Assembly: GCF_000278725.1 (NCBI RefSeq) | Contig: NZ_ALCA01000026.1 | Span: forward strand, 1 to 33,852 | Length of the DNA: 33,852 bases | Direction of reading: 5' to 3' | From: Actinomyces sp. ICM47 | GTDB taxonomy: Bacteria > Actinomycetota > Actinomycetes > Actinomycetales > Actinomycetaceae | Part shown: positions 8,422-16,405 of the stretch, piece by piece | Numbering within the stretch: the stretch's first letter is position 1 | How the letters are laid out: each line of letters begins with the position of its first letter | Position numbers and translations under genes: made by a program | Notes under the pieces: generated by a model | What the model was told of the DNA's origin: nothing | Seen by the model: only the letters and a program-made list of their open reading frames with translations | The model's database searches: none

Positions 8422-9577
8422 GATGTGGTGCCTGCAGCCAGTCGCCCATGATCGTGAAGGCGCGGTTCAGGTCCCCAATCTGGCAATGCTGTGCCATGTC
8501 TGGGTCCTCGGCCTCGTGGAAGACGCGCACGTCCAGCGACGCCGCGTTAGCCAGGACCCGGCGCACGTCTGCCAGGCGCTCGATGGGCACGTACTGATCC
8601 GCGTCGCCAGCAAGCACCAGGCATGGCTGATGAATCAGGCCCTCGAGGGGTTTCATCGTATAGTCGCCGAAGGCGTGCAGCACCTCGCTCGGTGTGCTCA
8701 GGCCCGTGAGGTGTCTGGCCTGCTGTAGCTTCCACGCCAGGTCCGCACTGAACCTCGGCGCGATGCGCAGCGCCGCGTCGATGAGCCATGCGGGACGAGC
8801 GTGACCGACCATGGCCTCGGCGAAGGGACGCAGAGGACGAGGTAGTGGCAGCGTCAGGCCGTCGAGGAGCCGGAACATCATGTCGAAGGCGATCACGTGG
8901 CTGATGCGCGGGCAGTGGGCGGCCGCGCGCATGACGAGGTAGCCGCCGAAGGACACGCCGAGCGCGGCTGCGCTCTCCACGCCGAAGTAGTCCAACACTG
9001 CGCTCGTCGGGCGCTCCCACTCTGGCTCGAGCGTCATACCCGCCAGCGCCGTGTGTCCCTGCCCTGGCCCATCGAAGGCGATGATGTCGAATGGACGGGT
9101 GGGGAAGTAGGACGCGAAGTCAATGATCTCCTCCGCATACCCGTCGAATCCGTTCATCATGACAAGTGTGTGCGGTGTGCCCGACGGGGCCTGCGCGCGG
9201 GCATCCGGGTCTGCCTCCCAGCGCATCGCGGTGAGTTCGCCATCCCGGTAGGGGATCGCGTGACGGGTGAGGGCGAGGCCGTGGCGCGCCTCGTCGAATG
9301 CGGCCGACATGGCGTCGATGGCGCGGTGCTTGCGGGGGTCGGAGGTGGAGACGTAGAAGGCTGCCAGCTCGTGTAGGCGCCACGCGGCCTCCGCGTCGTC
9401 TTCGGCATCGAAGCGCTGCGCGAGCGAGTGAGCAAGTGCCGTGATGTCCTTCGTCGAGCGAATGCGAGGGAGCGCAGTGTCGGCGATGCGTGCGATGCCC
9501 TCGTGATCAAGCAGGGGAGCGAAGGTCCGATTGAGCTGGAGATCGAATTGCCGGTTGCCCGTGTAGTGAGTGAACAT
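8411..9577 (-). CDS. alpha/beta hydrolase
   Basis: A 388-residue cytoplasmic alpha/beta-fold hydrolase with a helical N-terminal region of about 100 residues, as in FrsA/DUF1100-like esterases. Visible catalytic elements are the nucleophile elbow GVSFGG at 207-212 (S209), the acid region GDADQYVP around D325/D327, and H364 in MAQHC. FDGPGQGHT at 168-175 precedes the elbow. The substrate is not predictable; esterase or C-C hydrolase activity fits the fold. The ATG is preceded by TAGCCT at 6 nt (minus strand, 9589-9584), suggesting a leaderless start. It diverges from a TetR regulator, a common layout for a regulator and its target. Confidence 0.88.
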   Translation of the reverse strand: MFTHYTGNRQFDLQLNRTFAPLLDHEGIARIADTALPRIRSTKDITALAHSLAQRFDAEDDAEAAWRLHELAAFYVSTSDPRKHRAIDAMSAAFDEARHGLALTRHAIPYRDGELTAMRWEADPDARAQAPSGTPHTLVMMNGFDGYAEEIIDFASYFPTRPFDIIAFDGPGQGHTALAGMTLEPEWERPTSAVLDYFGVESAAALGVSFGGYLVMRAAAHCPRISHVIAFDMMFRLLDGLTLPLPRPLRPFAEAMVGHARPAWLIDAALRIAPRFSADLAWKLQQARHLTGLSTPSEVLHAFGDYTMKPLEGLIHQPCLVLAGDADQYVPIERLADVRRVLANAASLDVRVFHEAEDPDMAQHCQIGDLNRAFTIMGDWLQAPHHAR

Positions 9578-9631
9578 GCCTCGAGGCTACGAGCTGTGAC
9601 AGCGGGCGGGGATGCACAATATCGCATGGAA

Positions 9632-9647
9632 TGTCCATTACCGGACA
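9632..9647. promoter_or_regulatory. candidate TetR operator, inverted repeat TGTCC-N6-GGACA
   Basis: TGTCC (9632-9636) and GGACA (9643-9647) form a 16-bp inverted repeat midway between the divergent hydrolase and tetR starts. An overlapping shorter palindrome, ATGGA-ATG-TCCAT, lies at 9626-9638. Position and size fit a TetR-family site; binding is inferred. Confidence 0.4.
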
Positions 9648-9704
9648 CACGCTACGAGAAGAGTAGGATAGGCCCACAGATCCGAGGAAAATGATGGGAG
9701 CATC

Positions 9705-10304
9705 ATGTATCTGCGAAACCTGGACAAGCATGGGCGGGCCGCCGAGAAGAACCTGGACCTGCGCATCCGCAAGACTCGCCGCGCGATCCGCTCCGGCCTC
9801 GTGAAGGCGTGCGAGGCCAAGCCCTACGAGCACGTGAGCGTCGCCGATATCTGCCGTGTGTCGATGGTCTCGCGCACGACCTTCTATGACCATTACACCG
9901 GCAAGGATGCGCTTCTGGCCGAGGTGGTGTCCTTCCTCCTCGAGGACATTACTCCCGCGCTCGAAGGCTTGTGGTTTGGGGAGGGCGGTGACTCTCGGGC
10001 GGTCGCGCGTCACCTGGCCGACATCTACGCGCGCAACGGGCGTGCCCTGACGACCCTGCTCGCCATTCGTGTCGGGGGAGAGGGTGACCTGCACGAGCGT
10101 CTCCGCCAGACATGTCGTTCGGTATTTGCCAATTGGGCGCGCGGACGCATCGATGATGACGTGCTTCCCCTGGCCTCGGAGGTCTACGCCTCGGTCGTCC
10201 TGACCTTTATAGAGCGCAGCGCAACCAAGCCGCTCAGCGAGAAGGAACTGTCCGTCATCGACCGCACCCGTGAACTCTTCATCGAGGGCTTCGGCGCTCA
10301 GTAG
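9705..10304 (+). CDS. TetR/AcrR-family transcriptional regulator
   Basis: A 199-residue regulator with a TetR-type helix-turn-helix at about 43-65 (EHVSVADICRVSMVSRTTFY, then DHYTGKDALLAEV). The C-terminal half is an all-helical ligand or dimerisation domain without recognisable ligand residues. GGAG at 9697-9700 precedes the ATG with good spacing. It diverges from the alpha/beta hydrolase and probably represses it and itself through the inverted repeat in the 127-bp gap. Its stop is one base from the end of the convergent toxin gene, so the two genes share almost no terminator space. Confidence 0.92.
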   Translation: MYLRNLDKHGRAAEKNLDLRIRKTRRAIRSGLVKACEAKPYEHVSVADICRVSMVSRTTFYDHYTGKDALLAEVVSFLLEDITPALEGLWFGEGGDSRAVARHLADIYARNGRALTTLLAIRVGGEGDLHERLRQTCRSVFANWARGRIDDDVLPLASEVYASVVLTFIERSATKPLSEKELSVIDRTRELFIEGFGAQ

Positions 10305-10305
10305 G

Positions 10306-10569
10306 TCAGCGGTAAACCCGAGACCTGTGATCGATGTTGATGGCGAGGATCAATAGCTCGTCATCTTCAATGGAGACGATGATTCGGTAGTCACCGACAC
10401 GGTACCGCCAGAACCCTGCGAGGTTACCGGTGAGCGCTTTCCCGCGGGCGCGGGGATCATTCCCGTTCGCGGTCTCGCGCAGATATGCAATGATTCGTGC
10501 GGCAGCCGGTTTATCGAGTTTGCTCAGTTGCTTCAATGCGCGAGGCGACAGCTTAGCCTTCCAGGCCAA
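10306..10569 (-). CDS. RelE/ParE-type toxin
   Basis: An 87-residue basic protein with the RelE/ParE fold pattern: an N-terminal helix (SPRALKQLSKL), a second helix (AAARIIAYLRE), and the strand-rich core GFWRYRVGDYRIIVSIED followed by a terminal HRSRVYR. In RelE-type toxins, basic and aromatic residues in this region act on ribosome-bound mRNA; whether this one cleaves mRNA or inhibits gyrase is not determined. It begins with TTG at 10569 and overlaps the antitoxin by 17 nt. TTG is chosen because a stop lies four codons upstream in frame and no later Met or suitable start precedes the first helix. The weak start may keep toxin translation low. Confidence 0.88.
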   Translation of the reverse strand: MAWKAKLSPRALKQLSKLDKPAAARIIAYLRETANGNDPRARGKALTGNLAGFWRYRVGDYRIIVSIEDDELLILAINIDHRSRVYR

Positions 10570-10795
10570 GGGTCTTCACCGCCTCGTCAAGGCTCACCGA
10601 TGTTGCGCGTCCACTGCGGATATCTTCGAGGTCTGCCTGCAGTGAGTAGGCCAGCTCGATCTCCTCGAGCGCTGACTCGATGGCACGATTCATGTAGAAC
10701 GATTTCGTTCGTCCCGTCCGCTGCGCAAGGGCCGTGAGTCGGGCGTCGATCTCGGGATCGAGCTTGACGGAGCGTGCAACACGTGCTGTAGACAT
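10553..10795 (-). CDS. ribbon-helix-helix antitoxin, RelB-like
   Basis: An 80-residue protein with a ribbon-helix-helix DNA-binding N-terminus (ARSVKLDPEIDARLTALAQR, then TKSFYMNRAIESALEEIE) and an acidic C-terminal tail that would wrap the toxin. An AGGAGGAC ribosome binding site precedes the ATG, much stronger than that of the toxin, so the antitoxin should be made in excess. A perfect palindrome lies 18 bp upstream of the start, consistent with autoregulation by antitoxin or toxin-antitoxin complex. The pair is self-contained and could be mobile. Confidence 0.88.
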   Translation of the reverse strand: MSTARVARSVKLDPEIDARLTALAQRTGRTKSFYMNRAIESALEEIELAYSLQADLEDIRSGRATSVSLDEAVKTLGLEG

Positions 10796-10812
10796 GCGTC
10801 CTCCTGAATTGT

Positions 10813-10826
10813 GACTACGCGTAGTC
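10813..10826. promoter_or_regulatory. perfect 14-bp palindrome, candidate antitoxin operator
   Basis: GACTACGCGTAGTC is a perfect palindrome just upstream of the antitoxin ribosome binding site. Ribbon-helix-helix dimers bind such short symmetric sites, so it is the likely autoregulatory operator. Confidence 0.55.
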
Positions 10827-10902
10827 TACTCCCCCGAGCCGTCAGCTGGAAGGGGACATGTGAGAGGAAGGTGGGTGGGTGGGAGAATCGGGCTGATGGG
10901 GT

Positions 10903-10914
10903 AACAAGGTTGTT
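10903..10914. promoter_or_regulatory. inverted repeat upstream of the FGGY kinase
   Basis: Arms TAACAA and TTGTTA (10902-10915 when extended by one base each side) flank a central GG in the AT-richer promoter region of the sugar kinase. It could be a regulator site for carbohydrate control; nothing else identifies the protein that binds it. Confidence 0.3.
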
Positions 10915-11050
10915 AATAAGGCATAATTCCGCATATATCGTGCAAAGTGTTCGATAAATGGCCGCAGGTCCTCGCCGGGGCGTTCACGAAAGTGTTACCG
11001 TTAGCGCATTCCGGGCCACGGCCTCGTCAATGAAGACCCAAGGAGCACAC

Positions 11051-12649
11051 ATGAGCACCGACCCCCGCGCCGCCATCGCCGCCGCCGACACTTCGCTCGG
11101 CATCGAATTCGGTTCGACCCGCATCAAAGCCGTCCTGATCGGCCCCGACCACGAAGTGCTCGCCACCGGCGGCCACGCCTGGGAGAACCACCTGGAGGAT
11201 GGCCTGTGGTCCTACACCCTTGACGAGGTCGTGGTGGGCCTGCGCTCCGCCTATGCCTCCCTGGTCGCCGCCGTGCGCGAGCGCTACGATGTCACCCCCA
11301 CCTCCTACGGCTCGATCGGCATCTCGGGCATGATGCACGGCTACCTCGCCTTCGATGCCGACGATAATCTGCTCGCGCCCTTCCGCACGTGGCGCAATAC
11401 GAATACGGGCCGCGCCGCCGACGAACTCACCCGCCTCTTTGGATTCAACATTCCCCTGCGCTGGTCGATTGCCCACCTGCATCAGGCGGTCCTCGACTCT
11501 GAGGAGCACGCGCCGCGCGTCGCTCGCCTGACGACGCTCGCTGGCTGGGTGCACCATCAGCTGACGGGCCGCCATGTCCTGGGCATCGGCGACGCCTCCG
11601 GCATGTTCCCAGTTGACTCGACCACGGGCACATACGTGGAGTCCTACCTCGATCAGTACGAGGCCCTGGTTGAGAACCGGGTCCCGTGGCGCTTGCGCGA
11701 CGTGCTTCCGACCGTGCTGAACGCGGGCGAGGACGCGGGTGCGCTGACCCCCGAAGGTGCCGCGCTCATCGACCCGACCGGCGCGCTGCAGCCCGGGATT
11801 GCGCTGTGCCCGCCGGAGGGCGACGCGGGCACAGGCATGATCGCGACGAACGCGATCGCGCAGCGCACGGGCAATATTTCGTGCGGCACGTCCGTTTTCC
11901 TGATGGCCGTTATTGAGCGTTCCCTCACCGAGCTGCACACCGAGATTGACATGGTGACCACGCCGGATGGCTCGCCCGTCGCGATGGTCCATTCAAACAA
12001 TGGCGCGTCCGAGCTCGACGCGTGGGTGGGCTGGTTCGCGGACTTTGCGCGCCTCATCGGAGCTGACGTGAGCGTCCCCGCGATCTACGACACCCTCTAC
12101 AACCACGCGCTCACGGGCGAGGCCGACGCGGGCGGCGTCATGGCCTACAACACCCTGTCCGCCGAACCGATTGTTGGACAGGAGACCGCCCAGCCCGTGT
12201 TCACGCACACGGCTGAGGCCCGCGTGACCCTCGCGAACGCGGTGCGCGCCCAACTCATGAGCATCTTCGCGGCCGTGCACATCGGCGTCGACATCCTCCG
12301 CGAGGAGGGTGTAGGCCTCGACTCACTCTTCGCGCACGGCGGACTCTTTAAGACTCCGGGCGTCGCCCAGCAGATCCTCGCCGACTCGCTGAATATCCCT
12401 GTGTCCGTCGGCGACACTGCAGGCGAGGGCGGCGCGTGGGGCATCGCCGTCCTCGCGCGTTACCGCGCTGTCCTGGCTGGGAATGCGGCGACTCCCGCCC
12501 TGCCGGAGTACCTCTCCGAGCGGGTCTTCGCCGAGGCCTCGGTCTCCACTCTGGAACCCACCCCCGAGGGCGTGGCCGGGTACGAGCGCTTCCTCGACGC
12601 CTATCGCGCTGCCCTGCCCGGCGTGGAGGTCATCGCCCGGGGACACTGA
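11051..12649 (+). CDS. FGGY-family carbohydrate kinase (xylulokinase/ribulokinase-like)
   Basis: A 532-residue cytoplasmic sugar kinase with two actin-like ATPase domains. The N-terminal phosphate-1 segment is SLGIEFGSTRIKAVLIG at 15-31. GISGMMHGYLAFD and FRTWRNTNT follow. The second domain has GNISCGTSVF around 275-284, the GGLFKTPGVAQQILAD segment and GDTAGEGGAWGIAVLA near 455-470. The reaction is ATP-dependent phosphorylation of a pentulose or related sugar; xylulose and ribulose are both possible and cannot be told apart here. AAGGAG precedes the ATG at 11051, which is preferred over longer in-frame starts. No transporter or isomerase is adjacent, so the pathway partner lies elsewhere. 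Confidence 0.9.
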   Translation: MSTDPRAAIAAADTSLGIEFGSTRIKAVLIGPDHEVLATGGHAWENHLEDGLWSYTLDEVVVGLRSAYASLVAAVRERYDVTPTSYGSIGISGMMHGYLAFDADDNLLAPFRTWRNTNTGRAADELTRLFGFNIPLRWSIAHLHQAVLDSEEHAPRVARLTTLAGWVHHQLTGRHVLGIGDASGMFPVDSTTGTYVESYLDQYEALVENRVPWRLRDVLPTVLNAGEDAGALTPEGAALIDPTGALQPGIALCPPEGDAGTGMIATNAIAQRTGNISCGTSVFLMAVIERSLTELHTEIDMVTTPDGSPVAMVHSNNGASELDAWVGWFADFARLIGADVSVPAIYDTLYNHALTGEADAGGVMAYNTLSAEPIVGQETAQPVFTHTAEARVTLANAVRAQLMSIFAAVHIGVDILREEGVGLDSLFAHGGLFKTPGVAQQILADSLNIPVSVGDTAGEGGAWGIAVLARYRAVLAGNAATPALPEYLSERVFAEASVSTLEPTPEGVAGYERFLDAYRAALPGVEVIARGH

Positions 12650-12691
12650 CGAGGCCCGGGCTGAACCGGCTCGCCCAGCCCTGACCTCGTC
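12648..12691 (+). terminator. hairpin terminator after the FGGY kinase
   Basis: Two nested stems, GACGAGG/CCTCGTC (12648-12654 and 12685-12691) and GGGCTG/CAGCCC (12658-12663 and 12676-12681), separated by a 3x3 internal loop, begin inside the kinase stop codon. No long U-tract follows. Confidence 0.5.
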
Positions 12692-12708
12692 GATTGAACG
12701 AAACCCGC

Positions 12709-12714
12709 TACGAT
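12709..12714 (+). promoter_or_regulatory. -10 box of leaderless DUF5926 gene
   Basis: TACGAT lies 7 nt before the ATG at 12722 and no Shine-Dalgarno is present. Confidence 0.45.
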
Positions 12715-12721
12715 TACACCC

Positions 12722-13603
12722 ATGGGTAAAGCTAGCCGCCGTAAGAAGGTCACCGATCCCGCCAAGCTCAAGGCATATCGTCCGCCGATCCCCTTCGTCG
12801 CGCGCCCCTACGAGGGCCTGCCGAAGGAGATTGAGCTGGTCGCCATGCGCGAGCTCATCCCGGCGGCCACACTGACCGCACGCACCAACGCCGACCACGG
12901 TGCCGTCGAATTCGACTTCGTCACCCTCCTGCCAGAGGGGCAGCCCGCCATGGTGCGCCCTGACGGGCGCATCCTTGTCGCGCTGCAGACCCGCTCGAAC
13001 TCCGCGGACCTCAGCCATGACGCGGGTGCCGCACTGCTCGCGGCCATCGCCGCGAAGGAAGCGGGCGACGAGGGCGTCATCTCGATCGATGTGCGCGAGC
13101 CGTCCGAGCGCCTCCAGGACATCGTCGACGCCGACAGCTTCACGGACATGAAACTCGAGGAGGACTTCTCCTTCTGGTTCGACCCGGCTGAGGAGATCGA
13201 TGAGCAGACGCGTCGCGCCCTTGACCAGAACCGCGATGAGATCATCCCGACTGAACCCGTGCCCGGCGTCCCCGGCGCGTACTGGTGCGAGATGAACCGT
13301 AACTTCGTGCGTTTCCTGACGGACAACGACGAGACCAAGCTCTTCGATGCGCTGGCCCGCCTGGCTGCGCGCGGCGAGGCTAACGTCGGTGAGGGTTCGC
13401 GCTACGTGGGTTCCTTCCGTGCGTGCGGCCTCATCGTCCCGGTCTTCGAGCTGCCCGAGGGCGCCAGCGCGGCCGACGTCGCGCCCGGCACGCAGGTCTT
13501 CGCCAAGGCTTTGGCCGAGGCGCTTACCAACACCGAGCGTCTGGATGACAAGGAACGCCGCGCGCGCCAGGGCCTCGTGTCCCGCGCAGTGACGATCCGC
13601 TGA
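12722..13603 (+). CDS. DUF5926 family protein
   Basis: A 293-residue soluble protein starting with a strongly basic MGKASRRKK tail and then alternating strands and helices, including a central acidic DFSFWFDPAEEIDEQTRRAL segment and a YWCEMNRNFVRFLTDNDE stretch. Length and motifs match the DUF5926 family, widespread in actinobacteria and without a known function. The basic N-terminus could contact nucleic acid or the ribosome, but that is only suggested by composition. It appears to be transcribed alone, leaderless, between the kinase terminator and the palindrome before the glycosyltransferase. Confidence 0.85.
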   Translation: MGKASRRKKVTDPAKLKAYRPPIPFVARPYEGLPKEIELVAMRELIPAATLTARTNADHGAVEFDFVTLLPEGQPAMVRPDGRILVALQTRSNSADLSHDAGAALLAAIAAKEAGDEGVISIDVREPSERLQDIVDADSFTDMKLEEDFSFWFDPAEEIDEQTRRALDQNRDEIIPTEPVPGVPGAYWCEMNRNFVRFLTDNDETKLFDALARLAARGEANVGEGSRYVGSFRACGLIVPVFELPEGASAADVAPGTQVFAKALAEALTNTERLDDKERRARQGLVSRAVTIR

Positions 13604-13644
13604 GCATACTTTTACCCGCCGTTTAGGCAGGCTTGTCGCTCACA

Positions 13645-13684
13645 TTACGGGTAGTGGGACGCAATCACGTCCCACTACCCGTAA
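13645..13684. repeat. perfect 17-bp inverted repeat overlapping a promoter
   Basis: Arms TTACGGGTAGTGGGACG (13645-13661) and its exact complement (13668-13684) enclose a 6-nt loop. There is no T-run after it. The right arm merges with TAAACT (13682-13687), a -10 box 7 nt before the GTG of the glycosyltransferase. It may end DUF5926 transcription, act as an operator for the next operon, or both. Confidence 0.7.
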
Positions 13685-13694
13685 ACTATGTCGT

Positions 13695-14540
13695 GTGAAC
13701 TATGCCAGCGGATCCCGAAGTTCCCACCCGCAGCGTGTCGCTGCAGTCATCGCTGCGCACAACGTCGGCCGTGCCGTTGCGGCCACCGTGCGCGCATGCC
13801 GCGCTATACCCGGCGTTGACCTTCTCATTGTCGTCGACGATGGGTCAACGGACGACACGGGTCGCGCAGCCCGAGCCGCAGGTGCCGTCGTCGTGCGCCA
13901 CTCCGTCGAACGGGGGCGCGCCTCGGCCATCGAGACGGGCGTAAAAGTCGCCGCCATGCGGGATCGTCCCGACGGCCCACCCCGCCACATTCTGCTGCTC
14001 TCGCCCGACCTGGGTGAGTCCGCCGTCGAAGCCACCGCCCTCGTCGAGGCCGTTGTCTCCCGCGAGGTGGACATGAGCATCGCGGTGCCTGCCACCGGGC
14101 GTGAATACTCCGGCTACGGCCCGGCCGTCATGCGCCGACTCATTCGCCGCAAGACCGGCTGGTACTGCCACTACCCGCTGAGCTACCAGCGTTGCCTGAC
14201 GCGCGAGGCTATTGACGCGGCGATGCCTTTCGCTGGCCGTTACGCCCTCGAAGCTGCGATGACCATCAGCGTGCTGCGCGCCGGACTGTCCGTCATGGAG
14301 GTTCCCTGTAACTTCGCGCACTCGGGCGCGGACCGTTCCCTCGGCTCCTTGAATCGCCCGGCGCGCATGTTCGACGCCTTGCGTACCTCCGCCAGCCAGG
14401 TCTTCCACTCCGATGCCCGCTCGAAGCGGCGCGCCGACCACGAGCAGGGCATCGGTGTGCCTTACCCGGCCCCGGCCTCGTCCCGCGAGTTCGCCGACGA
14501 TGTCGAGGCCTCGCCTCGCCGCTCGGAGATGGTCGGGTGA
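13695..14540 (+). CDS. family 2 glycosyltransferase
   Basis: A 281-residue GT2 (GT-A fold) enzyme. It has AVIAAHN at 17-23, the nucleotide-sugar binding VVDDGSTDDT at 46-55, and a later acidic LLLSPDLGES segment where the family has its metal-binding acidic motif. The acceptor is unknown; dolichyl- or polyprenyl-phosphate sugar synthesis is typical of enzymes this size paired with a membrane protein. Start GTG 13695 follows TAAACT by 7 nt without a ribosome binding site. The stop overlaps the start of the downstream DUF2079 gene as GTGA, so the two are translationally coupled and probably act together on the envelope. Confidence 0.88.
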   Translation: MNYASGSRSSHPQRVAAVIAAHNVGRAVAATVRACRAIPGVDLLIVVDDGSTDDTGRAARAAGAVVVRHSVERGRASAIETGVKVAAMRDRPDGPPRHILLLSPDLGESAVEATALVEAVVSREVDMSIAVPATGREYSGYGPAVMRRLIRRKTGWYCHYPLSYQRCLTREAIDAAMPFAGRYALEAAMTISVLRAGLSVMEVPCNFAHSGADRSLGSLNRPARMFDALRTSASQVFHSDARSKRRADHEQGIGVPYPAPASSREFADDVEASPRRSEMVG

Positions 14541-16027
14541 GGCTCCCGGATCGGTCGGACGTCGCGCGCGTCGCTTCGGCGTGGTGGCTTCCCGCCGCGC
14601 TCGCCTGCACGGTCGGCACCCTCTACATCTGTTTTTCACTGGCGCAGTGGCGCACGCTCTCTGACCCCTCGTGGGATCTGGCGATTTTCGCCGAGGCCGT
14701 CCAGGCGTACTCGCGCTTCGAGGCTCCCATCGTTCCGATCAAGGCCCCGGGCTACAACCTGCTGGGGGATCACTTCCATCCGATCCTGGCCCTGCTCGGG
14801 CCGATCTATCGTTTCTTCCCGTCGGCGCTCACTCTCCTGGTCATCCAGGACCTGTTGATTGCGGCGTCGGTCCTGCCGATTGCGCGACTGGCGCAGCGGC
14901 TCTTCGGGCGCGGTGGCGCCGTGCTCGTTGGCCTGACGTACGGGCTGGGGTGGGGTCTGCAGGGCGCGGTCGGTGCCCAGTTTCACGAGGTCTGTGTGGC
15001 CGTCCCGCTGTTGGCCGTCGCAGGCGTTGCTTTCGTCGAGCGGCGGTGGGGTGCCTGCATGGCGTGGCTGGCACCGGTCATCCTTGTCAAGGAGGACCTG
15101 GGGCTGACCGTCTTCGTCGCTGGCTTGGCGCTCGCGTGGCGTAGGAGGGGCGAGGATCGTTCCGGGATGCTCATGTCCCTGGCGTACGCGCTGTTCGGTA
15201 TTATCGCGTTTATCGTGACAGTGAAGGTGCTGCTGCCCGCCGTGAACCCGGCAGGTACCTGGGCCTATTCGCTGGACGGATCCGCGACGGGGGCGGGCAC
15301 GACGATGGCCAGCAAGGCTGCCGTGCACCAGATCCCCTCCGTGTGGGAGATCCTCACGACCCCGCCCGTCAAGATTAAGACGCTGCTGATTCTGGTGGCC
15401 GGAGCCGGTATTGTCGGGCTGCGCTCCCCGTGGTTTGCCCTAGTCCTACCGACCCTCGCGTGGCGCTTCGCGGGCTCGGTGAACGCCTATTACCAGTGGA
15501 ACTACTGGCACTACAACGCGGTGCTGGTCCCCATTGCAGCGTGCGCCCTGCTGGACGTCGTCAGCCGGTGGATTCAGCCCGAGCCGGGCGGGGCGGACCC
15601 GGAGGAACCGGCCCGGGCCTCGTTCGAGAAGTACCGCCGTGCGGCCGCGTGGGCGGCCGCGTGCGTGCCCACCGTGTCCCTGGCGCTTACGGCCTCGTTC
15701 CTGCCCCTGTGGAAGCTGCCGACTCTCGCGGAAAGCCCGCGCATGGCGGCAGCCCAGGGCGCGCTCAACGTCGTGCCCGCGGGGGCCCGCGTCGAGAGCG
15801 ACACGACGCTGCTCGCGCGGCTCGTGCCCGGGCGCGACGTCTACTGGGTGGGCACGACCGTTGGCATGGATACCCCGCCCGAGTATGTTGTCGTCGACCG
15901 GCAGTCCTACGCATGGGGCGGTGCCGAGGTTGACGCCGAGTCCTGGGCCAGTGCCGCTCACCCCGGCCACACCTACGAGACCATCTACTCCGCGCAGGGC
16001 TTCCGCGTCGCGCGTCGCACTTCGTAA
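14537..16027 (+). CDS. DUF2079 polytopic membrane protein
   Basis: A 496-residue membrane protein matching DUF2079: WDLAIFAEAVQAYSRFEAPI near the N-terminus, then GDHFHPILALLGPIYRFFPS and AQFHEVCVAVPLLAVAG, with many transmembrane helices and a soluble C-terminal tail. DUF2079 proteins resemble GT-C glycosyltransferases of the PMT type, in which acidic and His residues in the first extracytoplasmic loop face the lipid-linked donor. Here D47, D78 and H79 (approximate positions) fit that pattern. With the upstream GT2 it may form a donor-synthesis plus transfer pair; this is inference. A strong hairpin follows the stop. Confidence 0.85.
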   Translation: MRLPDRSDVARVASAWWLPAALACTVGTLYICFSLAQWRTLSDPSWDLAIFAEAVQAYSRFEAPIVPIKAPGYNLLGDHFHPILALLGPIYRFFPSALTLLVIQDLLIAASVLPIARLAQRLFGRGGAVLVGLTYGLGWGLQGAVGAQFHEVCVAVPLLAVAGVAFVERRWGACMAWLAPVILVKEDLGLTVFVAGLALAWRRRGEDRSGMLMSLAYALFGIIAFIVTVKVLLPAVNPAGTWAYSLDGSATGAGTTMASKAAVHQIPSVWEILTTPPVKIKTLLILVAGAGIVGLRSPWFALVLPTLAWRFAGSVNAYYQWNYWHYNAVLVPIAACALLDVVSRWIQPEPGGADPEEPARASFEKYRRAAAWAAACVPTVSLALTASFLPLWKLPTLAESPRMAAAQGALNVVPAGARVESDTTLLARLVPGRDVYWVGTTVGMDTPPEYVVVDRQSYAWGGAEVDAESWASAAHPGHTYETIYSAQGFRVARRTS

Positions 16028-16034
16028 TACGCGC

Positions 16035-16071
16035 AGTGCCGCGCAGCCGGAAACTCCGGCTGCGCGGCACT
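16035..16071 (+). terminator. strong terminator hairpin after DUF2079 gene
   Basis: A perfect 17-bp stem, AGTGCCGCGCAGCCGGA (16035-16051) with its complement (16055-16071) and a 3-nt loop, is followed by ATTTCATT. It ends the GT2-DUF2079 operon. Confidence 0.8.
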
Positions 16072-16177
16072 ATTTCATTGATTCCTACTACGGCTGCAGT
16101 ATGGCGTATGCAAGCGCGCTGGATTTCAACGCCCTGTCGCTGTCATCTGCTGCCGAAGGCTAGTTGCTTGTTGCATT

Positions 16178-16269
16178 GGGCGCTGCACCCGATCCGTGGG
16201 CATTGCACCTCTTCTGATCGGGTGTAGCGCCCCGTAACGGGTGTAGCGCCCCGTATCGGGTGTATTGCG
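16178..16269. repeat. 19-bp direct repeats with an inverted partner
   Basis: CGGGTGTAGCGCCCCGTA occurs at 16219 and 16238, and a truncated third copy (CGGGTGTATTGCG) begins at 16257. About 20 bp to the left, GGGCGCTGCACCCGATC (16178-16194) is the inverted complement of GATCGGGTGTAGCGCCC (16217-16233) with one mismatch, which would be a G-U pair in RNA. The DNA can therefore fold a 17-bp stem with a 22-nt loop, with the second repeat as an alternative partner. Confidence 0.7.
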
Positions 16270-16405
16270 TACTGAGAACAAGACGCGGTTGCTCTGTCGG
16301 CTTCATCAGTCAGTCGAACACGTCGCGCAGGCGAGATGCGTTGCGTGCAACGTGTGCGTGACGTGTCGAGCCGGAGTCTAGCCGACGCACTTGCTCGCTG
16401 GTGAG

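Noticed and set aside
13604..13694. tRNA gene from the strong hairpin
   Set aside because: Only one long stem is present, without a cloverleaf or T-loop sequence.
16178..16269. CRISPR array
   Set aside because: The repeats are 19 bp, contiguous without spacers, and fewer than three full copies exist; there are no cas genes.
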